The position numbers and the translations under genes were made by a program. DNA of 64,000 bases, taken from the NCBI RefSeq assembly GCF_024346455.1, contig NZ_JAGQCY010000002.1, positions 186,001-250,000 of the forward strand, written 5' to 3'. The notes beneath the pieces are model-generated. The model saw only the letters and a program-made list of their open reading frames with translations. It made no database searches and had not been told where the DNA came from. Within the stretch, counting starts at the first letter, position 1; each line of letters starts with the position of its first letter. This document shows positions 53,851-63,196 of the stretch, in pieces. This stretch comes from Cyanobium sp. Aljojuca 7A6 (GTDB lineage: Bacteria; Cyanobacteriota; Cyanobacteriia; PCC-6307; Cyanobiaceae).

Positions 53851-56334
53851 TCAATTCAACTGGGCCGCCTCCACCGAACGGCGGCGCTGGGCTTCCAGGG
53901 CCGCGCGCAGGTGAGGGTGGCGTTCCAGGGTCGGATCCACCGCCAGTAGTCGCTGCGCCGCCGACCGGGCCTCCTCCAGCACGGCACCGTCGTCACTGAG
54001 ACTGGCCAGGGCCAGGTCGGGCAAGCCCGACTGGCGGGTGCCGAGCACCTGGCCGGGCCCCCGCAGCCGCAAGTCCATCTCGGCGATCTCGAAGCCGTCG
54101 CCACTGCGGGCCAGCAGTTCCAGTCGCTGGCGGGCCATGGAGTTATCGCCTTCATGGAGCAGCAGACAGTGGGAGGCGGCGGCGCCCCGGCCAACCCGTC
54201 CCCGCAGCTGGTGCAGCTGGGCCAGGCCGAAGCGCTCGGCGTGCTCGATCACCATCACGCTCGCCTCCGGCACGTCCACCCCCACTTCCACCACCGTGGT
54301 GGAGACAAGCACCTGGGAGCGCCCCTCCTGGAAGGCGCTGATGGCGCGCTGCTTCTCCTCACCGCTCATGCGCCCGTGCAACAGACCCACCGCCAGGGTG
54401 GGGAACACCTCCTCATCCAGGTGGCGGTGCACCTCCACGGCGGAGCGCAGATCCAGCTTTTCTGATTCCTCCACCAGGGGCAGCACCACATAGGCCCGCT
54501 GGCCCTTGGCCACCTCCTGGCGCACAAGCTCCCAGGCACCGGGGCGCTCTGAGCCCCGCAGCAACCGAGTGCGGATCGGGGTGCGACCCGGCGGCAGTTC
54601 ATCGATCTGGCTGATGTCCAGATCGCCATGGATCGAGAGGGCCAGGGTGCGGGGGATCGGGGTGGCGGTCATGGTGAGCAAGTGGGGCTGGAGTCCCTTG
54701 GCCAGGAGACGATTGCGCTGGCGGACGCCGAAGCGGTGCTGCTCGTCCACCACCACCAGGCCGAGGCGATCGAACTGGACCGGATCCTCGAGCAGAGCGT
54801 GGGTGCCCACCAGCAGGTTCACCTGCCCGTTGGCCAGGTCCTGCAGCAGCTGGCGGCGACGGCGGGCGGGGGTGGAGCCGGTGAGCAGCTCAAGGCTGAC
54901 ATTGAGCTGGGGCATCCAGCCGGCCAGCTTGTGAAAGTGCTGGGCCGCCAACACTTCGGTGGGCGCCATCAGGGCCCCCTGGCAGCCCGCCTGGATGGCG
55001 CCGAGCAGGGCCGCCAGGGCCACCACCGTCTTGCCACTGCCCACGTCGCCCTGGACCAGCCTGGCCATGGGCTGGGGCCTCTCCATGTCGGAGCGGATCT
55101 CTGCCAGCACCCGGTTCTGGGCGCCGGTGAGGGGAAAGGGCAGCAGGGCGAGGAACCGGCTCACCAGGTCCTCGCCGCCGCTGGGCAGCAGCAGCGGTGG
55201 GGCCGGTGAGCGCCGCAGGCGCTCACGCCGCTGGCCCAGGGCCAGCTGCAGCAGGAGGAACTCGTCGAACACCAGGCGGCGGCGGCAGCGCTGCAACTCC
55301 TCGCGGTCGGCGGGGCGGTGCAGGCCCTGCAGGGCCTCGCCACGGCGCACCAGGCCCAGCTCCAGCCGCAGGGGCTCCGGCAGGGGATCGGGCCAGCGGC
55401 ACGCCGCGGGCAGCACCGCCGCGATGGCCCTGGCCAGGGTCTCGCCACTGAGACCCTCGGTGAGGGCATAAACGGGCACGAAGCGGCCGATCTGTTCCGA
55501 CCGCAGCGGTGCCCCGGGGGCCTCCAGCACCTCCAGCAGGGGATCGGCGAAGCCGGGGCCGTAGGGGCTCTCCTTCACAAGGCCGCTCACGGCCACCGTG
55601 GCCCCCAGCGGGTAGAGCCGCTGCTGGGCTTTCAACCAGCCGGGGCTGCTGAAGCGGCGGCCCGCGAAGAACCGCGTCACCTTCAGGCGGCCCGTGACGT
55701 CCTGGAGGTGCAGCTCCAGGATCGCCAGATTCGGGTTTCGGGGGCTGCCGAAAGCATGGCAGCGCTGCACCGTGGCCACGATGGTGGCGGTGCGTCCCGG
55801 CTCCAGCGCGGCGATGCGCACCAGATGGGCGTAATCGAGATAGTCGCGGGGGTAGTGGTGCACCAGGTCATGCACCACCAGCAGCCCCAGGGCGGCCAGG
55901 CGGGTGGCGGCCTTCGAACCGATGCCGGCCACCTCCGCGAGGGGGGTCTGGTCCGTCAGGCGGACCGCTGCGCCGCTGCCTGTCCGCTCCGCCGCGGTGG
56001 GCGGCACCAGCCGCAGGCGGGGGGGAGCCACCGGCAAGATCTCCCGGCGGCGGCAACGCAGCTCGTGCAGGGCCTGCCGCAGTTGTCGCACCAGTGACTG
56101 GCGGGCCACCAGGCCAAGATCTCCATAGCCGCCGAAGGCCTGGGCCAGGGCGGCCAGCTGCTGGCGCTCAGCGGCCTCCAGTCCCGCCTCCGGAGCGGCG
56201 AGGCTGGCGGTGATGAAGCCGCTGAAGCGGTCCCGCCGTCCCTGGAGATCGCCAAAGCCGGCTTCGGCCTCGAGGCGACAGGCGAGCTGCAGGGGCGTGC
56301 ACCAGGCGTCGACCGCCGAAAGGGCAGACACCAT
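53851..56334 (-). CDS. recG: ATP-dependent DNA helicase RecG
   Basis: This 827-residue branch-migration helicase rescues stalled replication forks and processes recombination intermediates. It has an OB-fold wedge domain (about residues 175-290), Walker A GDVGSGKTVVALAAL, the DEQHRFGVRQR DEAD-like box, MTATPIPRTLAL, and the C-terminal RGRVGRGAAASHCLLL TRG region. It is about 130 residues longer than E. coli RecG because of an N-terminal helical extension, as in cyanobacterial and plant forms. ATG 56334 lies 26 bp past the upstream gene; a start at 56826 would overlap that gene by 466 bp. Confidence 0.95.
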   Translation of the reverse strand: MVSALSAVDAWCTPLQLACRLEAEAGFGDLQGRRDRFSGFITASLAAPEAGLEAAERQQLAALAQAFGGYGDLGLVARQSLVRQLRQALHELRCRRREILPVAPPRLRLVPPTAAERTGSGAAVRLTDQTPLAEVAGIGSKAATRLAALGLLVVHDLVHHYPRDYLDYAHLVRIAALEPGRTATIVATVQRCHAFGSPRNPNLAILELHLQDVTGRLKVTRFFAGRRFSSPGWLKAQQRLYPLGATVAVSGLVKESPYGPGFADPLLEVLEAPGAPLRSEQIGRFVPVYALTEGLSGETLARAIAAVLPAACRWPDPLPEPLRLELGLVRRGEALQGLHRPADREELQRCRRRLVFDEFLLLQLALGQRRERLRRSPAPPLLLPSGGEDLVSRFLALLPFPLTGAQNRVLAEIRSDMERPQPMARLVQGDVGSGKTVVALAALLGAIQAGCQGALMAPTEVLAAQHFHKLAGWMPQLNVSLELLTGSTPARRRRQLLQDLANGQVNLLVGTHALLEDPVQFDRLGLVVVDEQHRFGVRQRNRLLAKGLQPHLLTMTATPIPRTLALSIHGDLDISQIDELPPGRTPIRTRLLRGSERPGAWELVRQEVAKGQRAYVVLPLVEESEKLDLRSAVEVHRHLDEEVFPTLAVGLLHGRMSGEEKQRAISAFQEGRSQVLVSTTVVEVGVDVPEASVMVIEHAERFGLAQLHQLRGRVGRGAAASHCLLLHEGDNSMARQRLELLARSGDGFEIAEMDLRLRGPGQVLGTRQSGLPDLALASLSDDGAVLEEARSAAQRLLAVDPTLERHPHLRAALEAQRRRSVEAAQLN

Positions 56335-56360
56335 CCCCCCTTCTCCGGCGGAGGCCCCGG

Positions 56361-57443
56361 TCAGTCGCTCGGGATCGATGGGGGGCGGATGTCCTGCAGC
56401 CAAAGCTGTTCGGCCTGATGGATCCGCGACCTCCGTTGAAGGCGGCGGAACTGCTGGGCCATTCTGCGAACCTCCTGGCGATGCTGCTGCAGACGCCGCC
56501 GGCACGTCCGCAGGCGGGGTTCCTCCAGTTCCAGCTCCACGGCCCGCAGCAACACCGCCATGGTCTGGGCCTGGGTGGAGCGGCTGGGGCCGAATGGCAG
56601 GGGAAGACGCATCAGGTTGGCGGGGGCAGCCATGGTTTCCAGCTGACCGTCCAGGACCGCATCCAGCAGGCTCACCGGCAGCAGGCTGCTGCTGACACCG
56701 CACCGCAGCAACTCCACATTGATGGCATGGGACAGGTTGCGGAGCCGCCGGCCCAGGGCCAGCTCCATGCCGTCCATCCAGCGGAGCACCTGCTCGGGAT
56801 CCTCCGGCAGCCGGCCGGCCTGCCACAGGGAGCGATCGTCTGTCGAAACAGGCTCTTCATCGTCGTCCTCGTCCTGCTCCAGCGCCTGGTCCTCGGGCTG
56901 TGCGTCCCCATCGGCGTCCTCGTCGGCCGCATCCTCGTCGTCGGAAGAGGTGCCGGCCCGACGGCCCAACGCTCCCAACAGGAAGGAGGATCCGGTCAGG
57001 GGTGGCGCCATGGCAATCTGAACCGACCCTGGCGGCAGGGGACCTGGGTCCGGGGAACGATCGCTGGTCTCCCCATTCCAGGTGAGCTCCTCCAGGAGCT
57101 GCTTCCGGTCGTGGCGCTCACGTCGCTCCTGCTCACGGGAGATCTGGGCGGCGAGGATCACCAGCTGCTCCACCGTCAGCAGGCTGGAGCAGCGACGCAC
57201 CAGCTCCCCAATCTGGTCGAGCAGCAGGCGGCGGCGTTCGACAGGCAGCGCGACATAGCGCTGGGGGTGAACCTGGGTGGCGAGATGGAAGCAGGCCTGC
57301 TGCACCCGCTGGGGCAGCACCTGACGCAGCACCTGGAGATACAGAGCCACATGGCGGTAGAGCTCCGGGTTCGACTGCGTCAGCCGCCGGGTCAGCTGCA
57401 GCAGCTCACCCGGCAGATCGATCGCGTCGGACGGTTCTCTCAA
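56361..57443 (-). CDS. Conserved protein with acidic linker, unknown function
   Basis: This protein has about 360 residues. An N-terminal helical domain (about 5-130, with YRHVALYLQVLRQVLPQRVQ and RRRLLLDQIGELVRRC) and a very acidic, low-complexity linker (about 170-200, mostly Asp and Glu) come first. A second helical domain (about 215-350, ending in a basic RRLQRRSRIHQAEQLW segment) follows. I recognise no family. No ATG is available after the tsf stop; TTG 57443 is 10 bp past it and gives a sensible N-terminus. It lies between tsf and recG on the same strand and is probably co-transcribed with rpsB-tsf. Confidence 0.65.
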   Translation of the reverse strand: MREPSDAIDLPGELLQLTRRLTQSNPELYRHVALYLQVLRQVLPQRVQQACFHLATQVHPQRYVALPVERRRLLLDQIGELVRRCSSLLTVEQLVILAAQISREQERRERHDRKQLLEELTWNGETSDRSPDPGPLPPGSVQIAMAPPLTGSSFLLGALGRRAGTSSDDEDAADEDADGDAQPEDQALEQDEDDDEEPVSTDDRSLWQAGRLPEDPEQVLRWMDGMELALGRRLRNLSHAINVELLRCGVSSSLLPVSLLDAVLDGQLETMAAPANLMRLPLPFGPSRSTQAQTMAVLLRAVELELEEPRLRTCRRRLQQHRQEVRRMAQQFRRLQRRSRIHQAEQLWLQDIRPPSIPSD

Positions 57444-57453
57444 AGGCTCGGGC

Positions 57454-58113
57454 TCAGGCCGCCGAGCCCATCGCCGCCACTTCCGCGGCGAAGTCGGACT
57501 GCTCGACCTCGATGCCCTCGCCGAGGGTGTAACGGGTGAAGCGGCGCACGCGGATGTTTTCGCCGGTCTTGCCGGCGGCCGACTTGACCATCTCACCCAC
57601 TGTCTGGGTGTTGTCGCGGATGAAGGGCTGGTCCATCAGAGCCAGCTCCTTGAGGCGCTTGCCGATGCGCCCGGCCACGATCTTGACCTTCATCTCCTCC
57701 TTCTTGCCGGCGAGGTCGTCACGGCCCATCTCGATGGACTTCTCGCGCTCCGCCACTTCGGGGGGAATGTCATCGGTGGTGACGTATTCCACGTTGGGGC
57801 AGGCGGCGATCTGCATCGCCACGTTGCGAACCAGCTCCTGGAAGAGTTCACCCCGGGCGACGAAATCGGTCTCACAGTTCACCTCCACCAGCACGCCAAC
57901 GCGGGCGCCGGTGTGGATGTAGCTGCCGACGGACCCTTCGGCTGCCGTACGGCCAGCTTTCTTCTCGGCGGTGGCGATGCCCTTCTGCCGCAGCCATTCG
58001 GCGGCCTTGGTGGCATCCCCACCGGACTCGGTGAGGGCCTTTTTGCAGTCCATCATGCCCGCGCCGGTCTTGTCGCGCAGTTCCTTGACGAGCTTCGCTG
58101 TGATCTCAGCCAT
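57454..58113 (-). CDS. tsf: Elongation factor Ts
   Basis: This 219-residue nucleotide exchange factor for EF-Tu starts [26 protein letters not shown]. It contains [20 protein letters not shown], the EF-Ts signature 2, and ends with the [11 protein letters not shown] block. The length matches short cyanobacterial EF-Ts. It follows rpsB by 38 bp, the universal rpsB-tsf order. Confidence 0.97.
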   Translation of the reverse strand: MAEITAKLVKELRDKTGAGMMDCKKALTESGGDATKAAEWLRQKGIATAEKKAGRTAAEGSVGSYIHTGARVGVLVEVNCETDFVARGELFQELVRNVAMQIAACPNVEYVTTDDIPPEVAEREKSIEMGRDDLAGKKEEMKVKIVAGRIGKRLKELALMDQPFIRDNTQTVGEMVKSAAGKTGENIRVRRFTRYTLGEGIEVEQSDFAAEVAAMGSAA

Positions 58114-58151
58114 GGGTGGGGAGGGAGGGAGGTCGGGAGGGAGAGAAAGGC

Positions 58152-58868
58152 TCAGGCGTCTTCGTCGCCGCTGCGCTGATCCTGGGCTCCATGGCGGCCT
58201 TCATTGATGGCATCCGCGAGGCGGCCCAGCACCAGTTGCACGGAACGCACGGCGTCGTCATTGCAGGGAATGGGGACGTCGCAGAGATCCGGATCGCAGT
58301 TGGTGTCAAGCATCGACACGAGTGGGATATCGAGCTTGCGGCACTCGAGCACGGCGTTGGTTTCACGGCGCTGATCCACCAGCACCACCACATCGGGCAG
58401 ACGGCGCATGTTCTTCAGGCCACCGAGATACTTCTGCAGGCGGTCGAGTTCACGGCGCAGGACGGCGGCTTCCTTCTTGGGCCGCATGGCGATCGCACCG
58501 GAGGACTCCATCCGCTCCAGGTCCTTGAGGCGGTCGATGCGGGCGCGCATCGTGCTCCAATTGGTGAGCATGCCGCCCAGCCAGCGCTGGTTGACGTAAG
58601 AAGCTCCACAGCGGGCGGCTTCCTGGGCGATCACCTCAGAGGCCTGCTTCTTGGTGCCGACGAACAGAAAGCGCTTGCCGCTGCGGGCGGCACTGCGGGT
58701 CCATTTGTAGGCGTTGTTCATGCAGACGGCGGTCTGCACGAGATCGATGATGTGGACTCCGTTGCGCGCGCAATAGATGTAGCGCGACATCTTGGGATTC
58801 CAGCGACGGGTCTGGTGTCCGAAGTGGGCACCAGCTTCCATCATCTCGGAGAGAGTGACGACAGCCAT
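58152..58868 (-). CDS. rpsB: 30S ribosomal protein S2
   Basis: This 238-residue small-subunit protein starts [26 protein letters not shown], the family N-terminus. It contains [17 protein letters not shown] and the [33 protein letters not shown] region. It is the first gene of rpsB-tsf. The 111-bp leader upstream can form a pseudoknot whose last strand ends 15 nt before the ATG, suggesting feedback control of translation by S2. Confidence 0.97.
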   Translation of the reverse strand: MAVVTLSEMMEAGAHFGHQTRRWNPKMSRYIYCARNGVHIIDLVQTAVCMNNAYKWTRSAARSGKRFLFVGTKKQASEVIAQEAARCGASYVNQRWLGGMLTNWSTMRARIDRLKDLERMESSGAIAMRPKKEAAVLRRELDRLQKYLGGLKNMRRLPDVVVLVDQRRETNAVLECRKLDIPLVSMLDTNCDPDLCDVPIPCNDDAVRSVQLVLGRLADAINEGRHGAQDQRSGDEDA

Positions 58869-58883
58869 TTTGGTTGGAGTGGG

Positions 58884-58958
58884 GTTTCGGGTTGGCCTCC
58901 ACCTGCCAGGGATGCCGCGCCATAGGGAAGGCAGCGGATCACCCGAAACGTGCAGGTG
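58884..58958 (-). promoter_or_regulatory. Predicted H-type pseudoknot in the rpsB leader
   Basis: In the minus-strand transcript CACCTGC (58958-58952) pairs with GCAGGTG (58906-58900), and GTTTCGGGT (58949-58941) pairs with ACCCGAAAC (58892-58884). The strands interleave, so the 7-bp and 9-bp stems form a pseudoknot 15 nt before the rpsB start. In enterobacteria S2 represses rpsB through a leader structure; equivalence here is inference. Confidence 0.5.
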
Positions 58959-58979
58959 TGCGGTGTTGGGGTTACCCCG

Positions 58980-59918
58980 TCAACCTACCAAATGGCCCTC
59001 CTGGCGGGCTTCGGCATGGAGGGCCCGCACCCCGAAGCGATTGAGGGGCAGCCGCAACAGCTCCATCGCCAGACCGGCCTTGCCGTGACGGATCAACCAG
59101 GCCAGTAAGGGCCGCAGGCTGCGTTCATTGATCAGGCCGCCCAGGGTGAGCAGCTCCCACAGCGCCAGGTGCAGCCAGGTGTACTGGATGATGAAGCGCA
59201 CCCGCCAGGTGGGGTGCTTGCGGTAAAACACCAGGCCCATGCGGGCCCGTTCCCGTTCCACCCGCACCAGGTCAGGGATCTGCTCAAGGCTCAGGGGCGG
59301 ATGCCAGTGGTAGCCAACGGCTTCAGGGCAGCGCACCAACCGCACGCCCATGCGCCGCAGCCGTTCCCCCAGCTCCAGGTCCTCCCAGCCGTAGAGGCGG
59401 AAGCCCGTGTCGAACAGACCCGACTGCTCCAGCACCCGGCGATCGATCGCCACGTTGCCCGTGGCGAAATAGGCCCAGGACAGGTCACTGAGCTTATGGG
59501 GTTCCGCCGTGGGCGCCTCGAAGTTGTGGGTGTTGATCACCGCGCCGTAGGTGAAGCAGAGTCGGTCGCCGCTCTCACTCCAGGCGCGCTGCAGGGCCGT
59601 GGCGTGGTGCAACAGGAAGCGCTCTGTCACCACCAGGTCGCTGTCGATGAAGACGATCACGTCGCCCCGGGCCTCGTCCACCCCCCGGTTGCGTCCTTCG
59701 GCGGGGCCGCCGTGGTCCTGGCGGATCAGGCGCAGGTGGGGGAAGGCGGTGGCATGGGCATCCAGCCAGCGCACCGTGTCATCGGTGGAGCCGTCATCCA
59801 CAAGCACCACCTCATAGACCTGCAGGGGGCCGCCGGTCTCCTGCCGCTCCAGGGCCTGCAGGCACTGGCGCAGGATCGGCAGCCGGTTGTAGGTGGGGAT
59901 GACGACGCTGATGAACAT
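58980..59918 (-). CDS. Family 2 glycosyltransferase
   Basis: This 312-residue GT-A fold enzyme begins FISVVIPTYNRLPILRQCLQALE. It has the nucleotide-sugar site VVLVDDGSTDDTVRW, the DxD-type FIDSDLVV and the RLYGWEDLELGERLRRMG block that holds the catalytic acidic residues. A C-terminal amphipathic region may sit on the membrane. The donor and acceptor are unknown. ATG 59918 is the natural start; upstream frame crosses the terminator at 59974-60003. Confidence 0.85.
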   Translation of the reverse strand: MFISVVIPTYNRLPILRQCLQALERQETGGPLQVYEVVLVDDGSTDDTVRWLDAHATAFPHLRLIRQDHGGPAEGRNRGVDEARGDVIVFIDSDLVVTERFLLHHATALQRAWSESGDRLCFTYGAVINTHNFEAPTAEPHKLSDLSWAYFATGNVAIDRRVLEQSGLFDTGFRLYGWEDLELGERLRRMGVRLVRCPEAVGYHWHPPLSLEQIPDLVRVERERARMGLVFYRKHPTWRVRFIIQYTWLHLALWELLTLGGLINERSLRPLLAWLIRHGKAGLAMELLRLPLNRFGVRALHAEARQEGHLVG

Positions 59919-59973
59919 CGGGGTTCTGGGCGTGGCAGGGCCGCAGGCAGGGAGGGTCGAAGATGGTGGCCAT

Positions 59974-60003
59974 AAAAAAGGGGGGATTCCGATCGAATCC
60001 CCC
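59974..60003 (-). terminator. Rho-independent terminator after the 51-residue protein gene
   Basis: On the minus strand GGGGGATTC, a short loop and GAATCCCCC form a 9-bp stem followed by TTTTTT. It stands 27 bp past the stop at 60031, so it should end transcripts entering from the small-protein gene and insulate the GT2 gene. It is the clearest intrinsic terminator I found in the window. Confidence 0.85.
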
Positions 60004-60030
60004 GGTGCCACCAAAACCGGACTGGCGCGA

Positions 60031-60186
60031 TCAGTCCGCGGCGCCGCCGTTGTTGGCCGTGCCGGTCACGCCGTTGCCGGCGCCTTCACCGCGGCCGTCG
60101 TTGCGCAGCTTGCGCTTCTTGAACTTGCGGGCATAGGCCCGGTTGCGCTCCTGCTTTTCCTTCTTCAGGTTCCTGCGTTTGGACAT
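60031..60186 (-). CDS. 51-residue basic protein, conserved small gene
   Basis: ATG 60186 opens a 51-residue protein with a very basic N-terminal half (MSKRRNLKKEKQERNRAYAR, then KFKKRKLRND) and a Gly/Asn/Ala-rich tail (GAGNGVTGTANNGGAAD). The lysine/arginine-rich helix suggests RNA, ribosome or DNA contact. It has its own strong terminator. I recognise no named family, though short basic proteins of this kind recur in picocyanobacteria. It lies downstream of devA (56 bp). Confidence 0.7.
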   Translation of the reverse strand: MSKRRNLKKEKQERNRAYARKFKKRKLRNDGRGEGAGNGVTGTANNGGAAD

Positions 60187-60242
60187 AGGGCTTCGGCGCT
60201 TCGAAAAGACTGTGAGGCTCCACCCTACTCAACAGGCCCGGA

Positions 60243-60986
60243 TCAACCGAGGGAGGCCTCACTGGCCCAGAGCCGTCCATCCTCCATCCGCACCAGCCGG
60301 TCGGCCACATCGAGGATGCGCGGATCATGGGTCACCATCAACACGGCACAGCCCTCGTCCCGGGCCAGCCGCTTGAGCAGATCCACCACCTCCCTGCCGG
60401 TGCGGCTGTCGAGGGCGGCGGTGGGTTCATCGGCCAGCAACAGGCGGGGGTGGGCGGCCAGGGCCCGGGCGATCGCCACCCGTTGCTTCTGGCCGCCGGA
60501 GAGGTCATGGGGGAGCTTGCTGAGGTGGTCGGAGAGCCCCACAGCCCGCAGCCACTCCCGGGAAAGGTCGCGGCGGGCGCGGTATCCCAGATCCGGCAGC
60601 AGGTCGGCCCCCATCTGCACGTTCTGCTCGGCGGTGAGGCAGCGCAGCAGGTTGTGGCCCTGGAAGATCATGCCAACGCTGCGGCGCAGCAGCTGGCGCT
60701 CGTGGCGGCTGGACCCCTTCAACTCGCAGCCCAGCACCTGCACCGATCCCTCCATCACCTGACGCAGGGCCCCCACCAGGGTCAGCAGCGTGGTCTTGCC
60801 GCACCCCGAAGGACCCGTGAGCAGCACCACCTCACCGGGGTGGATCTCCAGGTCGATGCCCTGCAGCACCTGACGCTCCATGGAGCCGGTGCCGTACCAG
60901 TGGCTGAGTCCGCGCACCGTCACTGTGGCGAGGCCATCGCCCGTGCTGGCGACAGGGGGGGCGGTACCGGGGTGGAGGGTGGTCAT
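60243..60986 (-). CDS. devA: DevA-type ABC exporter ATP-binding protein
   Basis: This 247-residue ATPase of the DevBCA/MacB-like export group has Walker A GPSGCGKTTLL, the signature DLSGGQKQRVAIARAL, Walker B LLLADEPTAALD and VTHDPRILD. The GTGSMERQVLQGIDLEI N-terminus is DevA-like. In heterocystous species the system exports glycolipids through TolC. In a unicellular strain the cargo is unknown. It lies 18 bp after devC. Confidence 0.88.
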   Translation of the reverse strand: MTTLHPGTAPPVASTGDGLATVTVRGLSHWYGTGSMERQVLQGIDLEIHPGEVVLLTGPSGCGKTTLLTLVGALRQVMEGSVQVLGCELKGSSRHERQLLRRSVGMIFQGHNLLRCLTAEQNVQMGADLLPDLGYRARRDLSREWLRAVGLSDHLSKLPHDLSGGQKQRVAIARALAAHPRLLLADEPTAALDSRTGREVVDLLKRLARDEGCAVLMVTHDPRILDVADRLVRMEDGRLWASEASLG

Positions 60987-61004
60987 CGGCTCAGGAAGAT
61001 CGAC

Positions 61005-62171
61005 TCAGAAGATGTCCGCTGGATCGGCGTCGCCCAGCTTGCGCATCGCCATCGCCGCCGAGCCCATGCACATCACCAGGATCATCAGAAAGACGGTGAT
61101 GGCCCGATCACTGGCCATCGCCACCGGCAGCTTGGTGGCGGCATGGATGACGGCGTACAGCACCTGGCCGGCGGCATAGGCGGGCAGGTAGCCGAAGATC
61201 GCCAGCAGCAGGCCCTCCCGGGCCACCACGCCGAGCAGGGTCAGCAGGCTGTAGCCCATGGCCATGAGGGTGGCGTATTCCGGCAGGTGGTCGCTGACAT
61301 CGGAATAGAGGATCTGGTAAACGATCACGCATCCCACCACGAAACCCATGGCGGCGCCCAGGGTGAAGATGAAGCCGATGGCGGTGCTGCTGCGCCAGTA
61401 GTCCATCTCGAGATCGAGGAAGCCCTGCTTGGTGAGGACGCTGACGTCCTCCGGCAACAGGCCCCGCAGGCGTTCCACCACACGGGCGGGATTGGCCCCG
61501 GGCCGCAGGCGGATCAGCCCCAGCTCGATGCTGCCGGGGGGGGTGTTGGGCAACAGGCTGAGAAAGGTTTCCCGGCTGGTGAGGATGTTGCCGTCGGCGC
61601 CGAAGGAGGCTCCGGCGCTGAACAGGCCCGCCACCCGCAGCCGTTTACCGGCCACTTCACTCTCCACGGTGCGACCCTCTCGGAACCATTGGGCCACCGG
61701 TCCGAATTCATCGCGGGACTGGTCATCGAAGAGCACCCTGCCCTTCTGGGTGAGACGGGGTGCCAGGGCGGTGACGGACGGATCGATGAACAGGGGGTCG
61801 CGGGGCTCAAACCCGAGGGCCAGGATCGAGCGGGTGCCTTTGGTCTTGGGGTTGCGCCACAACAGCAGGTTCCAATGCACCGGCGTGATGCCGGCCACAT
61901 CCGGATCAGCCATGGCCTGCACCAGCCGTCGCTGGGGGAAGCCGGTCATGCTGATCGAGCTCTTGGTGCGCGGGCTGAGCAGCACCAGATCAGTGTCGAA
62001 CAGCTTGTGCACCGTGATGCTGGAATCGAACAGGGCATCACGGAAGCCCAGCTGCATGAACATCAGGATCCCGGCGAAGGTGATCCCCGCCAGGGCCACG
62101 GCCAGGCGCATGGGCTGGCGGGTGAGCAAAAGCCAGGCCAGGGGGATCCGGCGTCCCTGCCAGAACGTCAT
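61005..62171 (-). CDS. devC: DevC-type ABC exporter permease
   Basis: This 388-residue FtsX/MacB-type permease has one N-terminal helix (AWLLLTRQPMRLAVALAGITFAGILMFMQLG context), a large periplasmic domain (about 45-260) and three C-terminal helices. RDALFDSSITVHKLFDTDLVLLSPRTKSS is characteristic of DevC. It overlaps the devB stop region by four bases and devA follows, so the transporter is made as a unit. Confidence 0.9.
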   Translation of the reverse strand: MTFWQGRRIPLAWLLLTRQPMRLAVALAGITFAGILMFMQLGFRDALFDSSITVHKLFDTDLVLLSPRTKSSISMTGFPQRRLVQAMADPDVAGITPVHWNLLLWRNPKTKGTRSILALGFEPRDPLFIDPSVTALAPRLTQKGRVLFDDQSRDEFGPVAQWFREGRTVESEVAGKRLRVAGLFSAGASFGADGNILTSRETFLSLLPNTPPGSIELGLIRLRPGANPARVVERLRGLLPEDVSVLTKQGFLDLEMDYWRSSTAIGFIFTLGAAMGFVVGCVIVYQILYSDVSDHLPEYATLMAMGYSLLTLLGVVAREGLLLAIFGYLPAYAAGQVLYAVIHAATKLPVAMASDRAITVFLMILVMCMGSAAMAMRKLGDADPADIF

Positions 62172-63196
62172 GGCTGCAGGCGGGCGATCACCTTGAGGCC
62201 GGTGAGGGAGGCGACCCTGGCCCCATCACGGGGATCGAGACGCACCCTCACCTCCACCACCCGGGCATCGGCATCACCGGTGGGATCGGTGGAGAGCACC
62301 TCCCGCTGGCGCACCTGGGGGCTGATGCGGCGCACCGTGCCCTGGAGGCTGCCTTCGAAACCACCGTTTTCACTGGTGAGGGTCACGGCCTGGCCGAGCC
62401 GCACCCGGTCGATGTCGCTCTCATAGACCTCCACCAGGGCTTCCATGCGATCGCTGGCCCCCAGTTCGAGGATGCCCTTGTCGCCGGGGCGTTCGCCGAC
62501 GCGGGACTGGATGCGCAGCACCGTGCCGGCGATCGGAGCCCTCAATTCGGTGTTGACCAGATCCGTGCCCGCCTTGACCAATGAGGCCCTGGCTTCCTGC
62601 AGCTCGCCCTGGAGCTCCAGGGTGCGCTGCTCAAGAGCATCGAGATCAGCGGCGGCATAGGCCCCATCACTGGCCAATTGGCGATAACGCTCCAGATCAC
62701 GTGTCTGGATGGTGAGCCGGCGGCCGAGGTTGGCGATGCGGGTGCGAATCAGTGCCAGTTCAGCCCGCTGCAGCGGCTGGTTGTCGAAGCGGGCCAGCAG
62801 TTGTCCGGCCTGCACCTTGTCGCCCTCGCTCACCAGCAGTTCGGTGATGCGGGGGCTTCCCCCAATGCCGGTGATCGGAGCCGCCAGGACGCGCACATCA
62901 CCATCGGGCTCCAGCTGGCCCAGGGCCGCCACTGCCTCCACCGGGGCTGGCGGCCTGGCGGCGGTGACAACCGGGGCCTTGGGAGGCTGCAGGCGCTGAT
63001 AAACAACGACACCCCCCACCAACAGGCCTGCCACACCGGCGACGATCAGGCCGTTGCGCCAGGGACCGGTGGGTCGTCGAAGAGCAGGTCTTCGATGTAG
63101 CGATCCGCCCACTGGGGGTTGAACGCCTTCTCCAGAACCCTGCGGGTCTTGTCGTTTTGTTTCTGTTGCTTGCAATACCTCAGCTGCCCTTGCCAT
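62168..63196 (-). CDS. devB: DevB-type periplasmic adaptor (HlyD family)
   Basis: This membrane-fusion protein links DevAC to an outer-membrane TolC. After one transmembrane helix ([19 protein letters not shown]) come the lipoyl half-motifs ([26 protein letters not shown] and [21 protein letters not shown]), a coiled-coil hairpin (about residues 145-210) and a beta-barrel domain. The start is uncertain. ATG 63196 overlaps pcyA by 151 bp; no other ATG precedes the helix, so a rare CTG close to the pcyA stop is the alternative. Confidence 0.85.
   Translation of the reverse strand: MARAAEVLQATETKRQDPQGSGEGVQPPVGGSLHRRPALRRPTGPWRNGLIVAGVAGLLVGGVVVYQRLQPPKAPVVTAARPPAPVEAVAALGQLEPDGDVRVLAAPITGIGGSPRITELLVSEGDKVQAGQLLARFDNQPLQRAELALIRTRIANLGRRLTIQTRDLERYRQLASDGAYAAADLDALEQRTLELQGELQEARASLVKAGTDLVNTELRAPIAGTVLRIQSRVGERPGDKGILELGASDRMEALVEVYESDIDRVRLGQAVTLTSENGGFEGSLQGTVRRISPQVRQREVLSTDPTGDADARVVEVRVRLDPRDGARVASLTGLKVIARLQP

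Noticed and set aside
56334-56826. An upstream extension of recG by about 160 codons
   Set aside because: It would overlap the upstream gene by 466 bp and reads as low-complexity Gly/Pro/Ala; RecG sequence starts well from ATG 56334.
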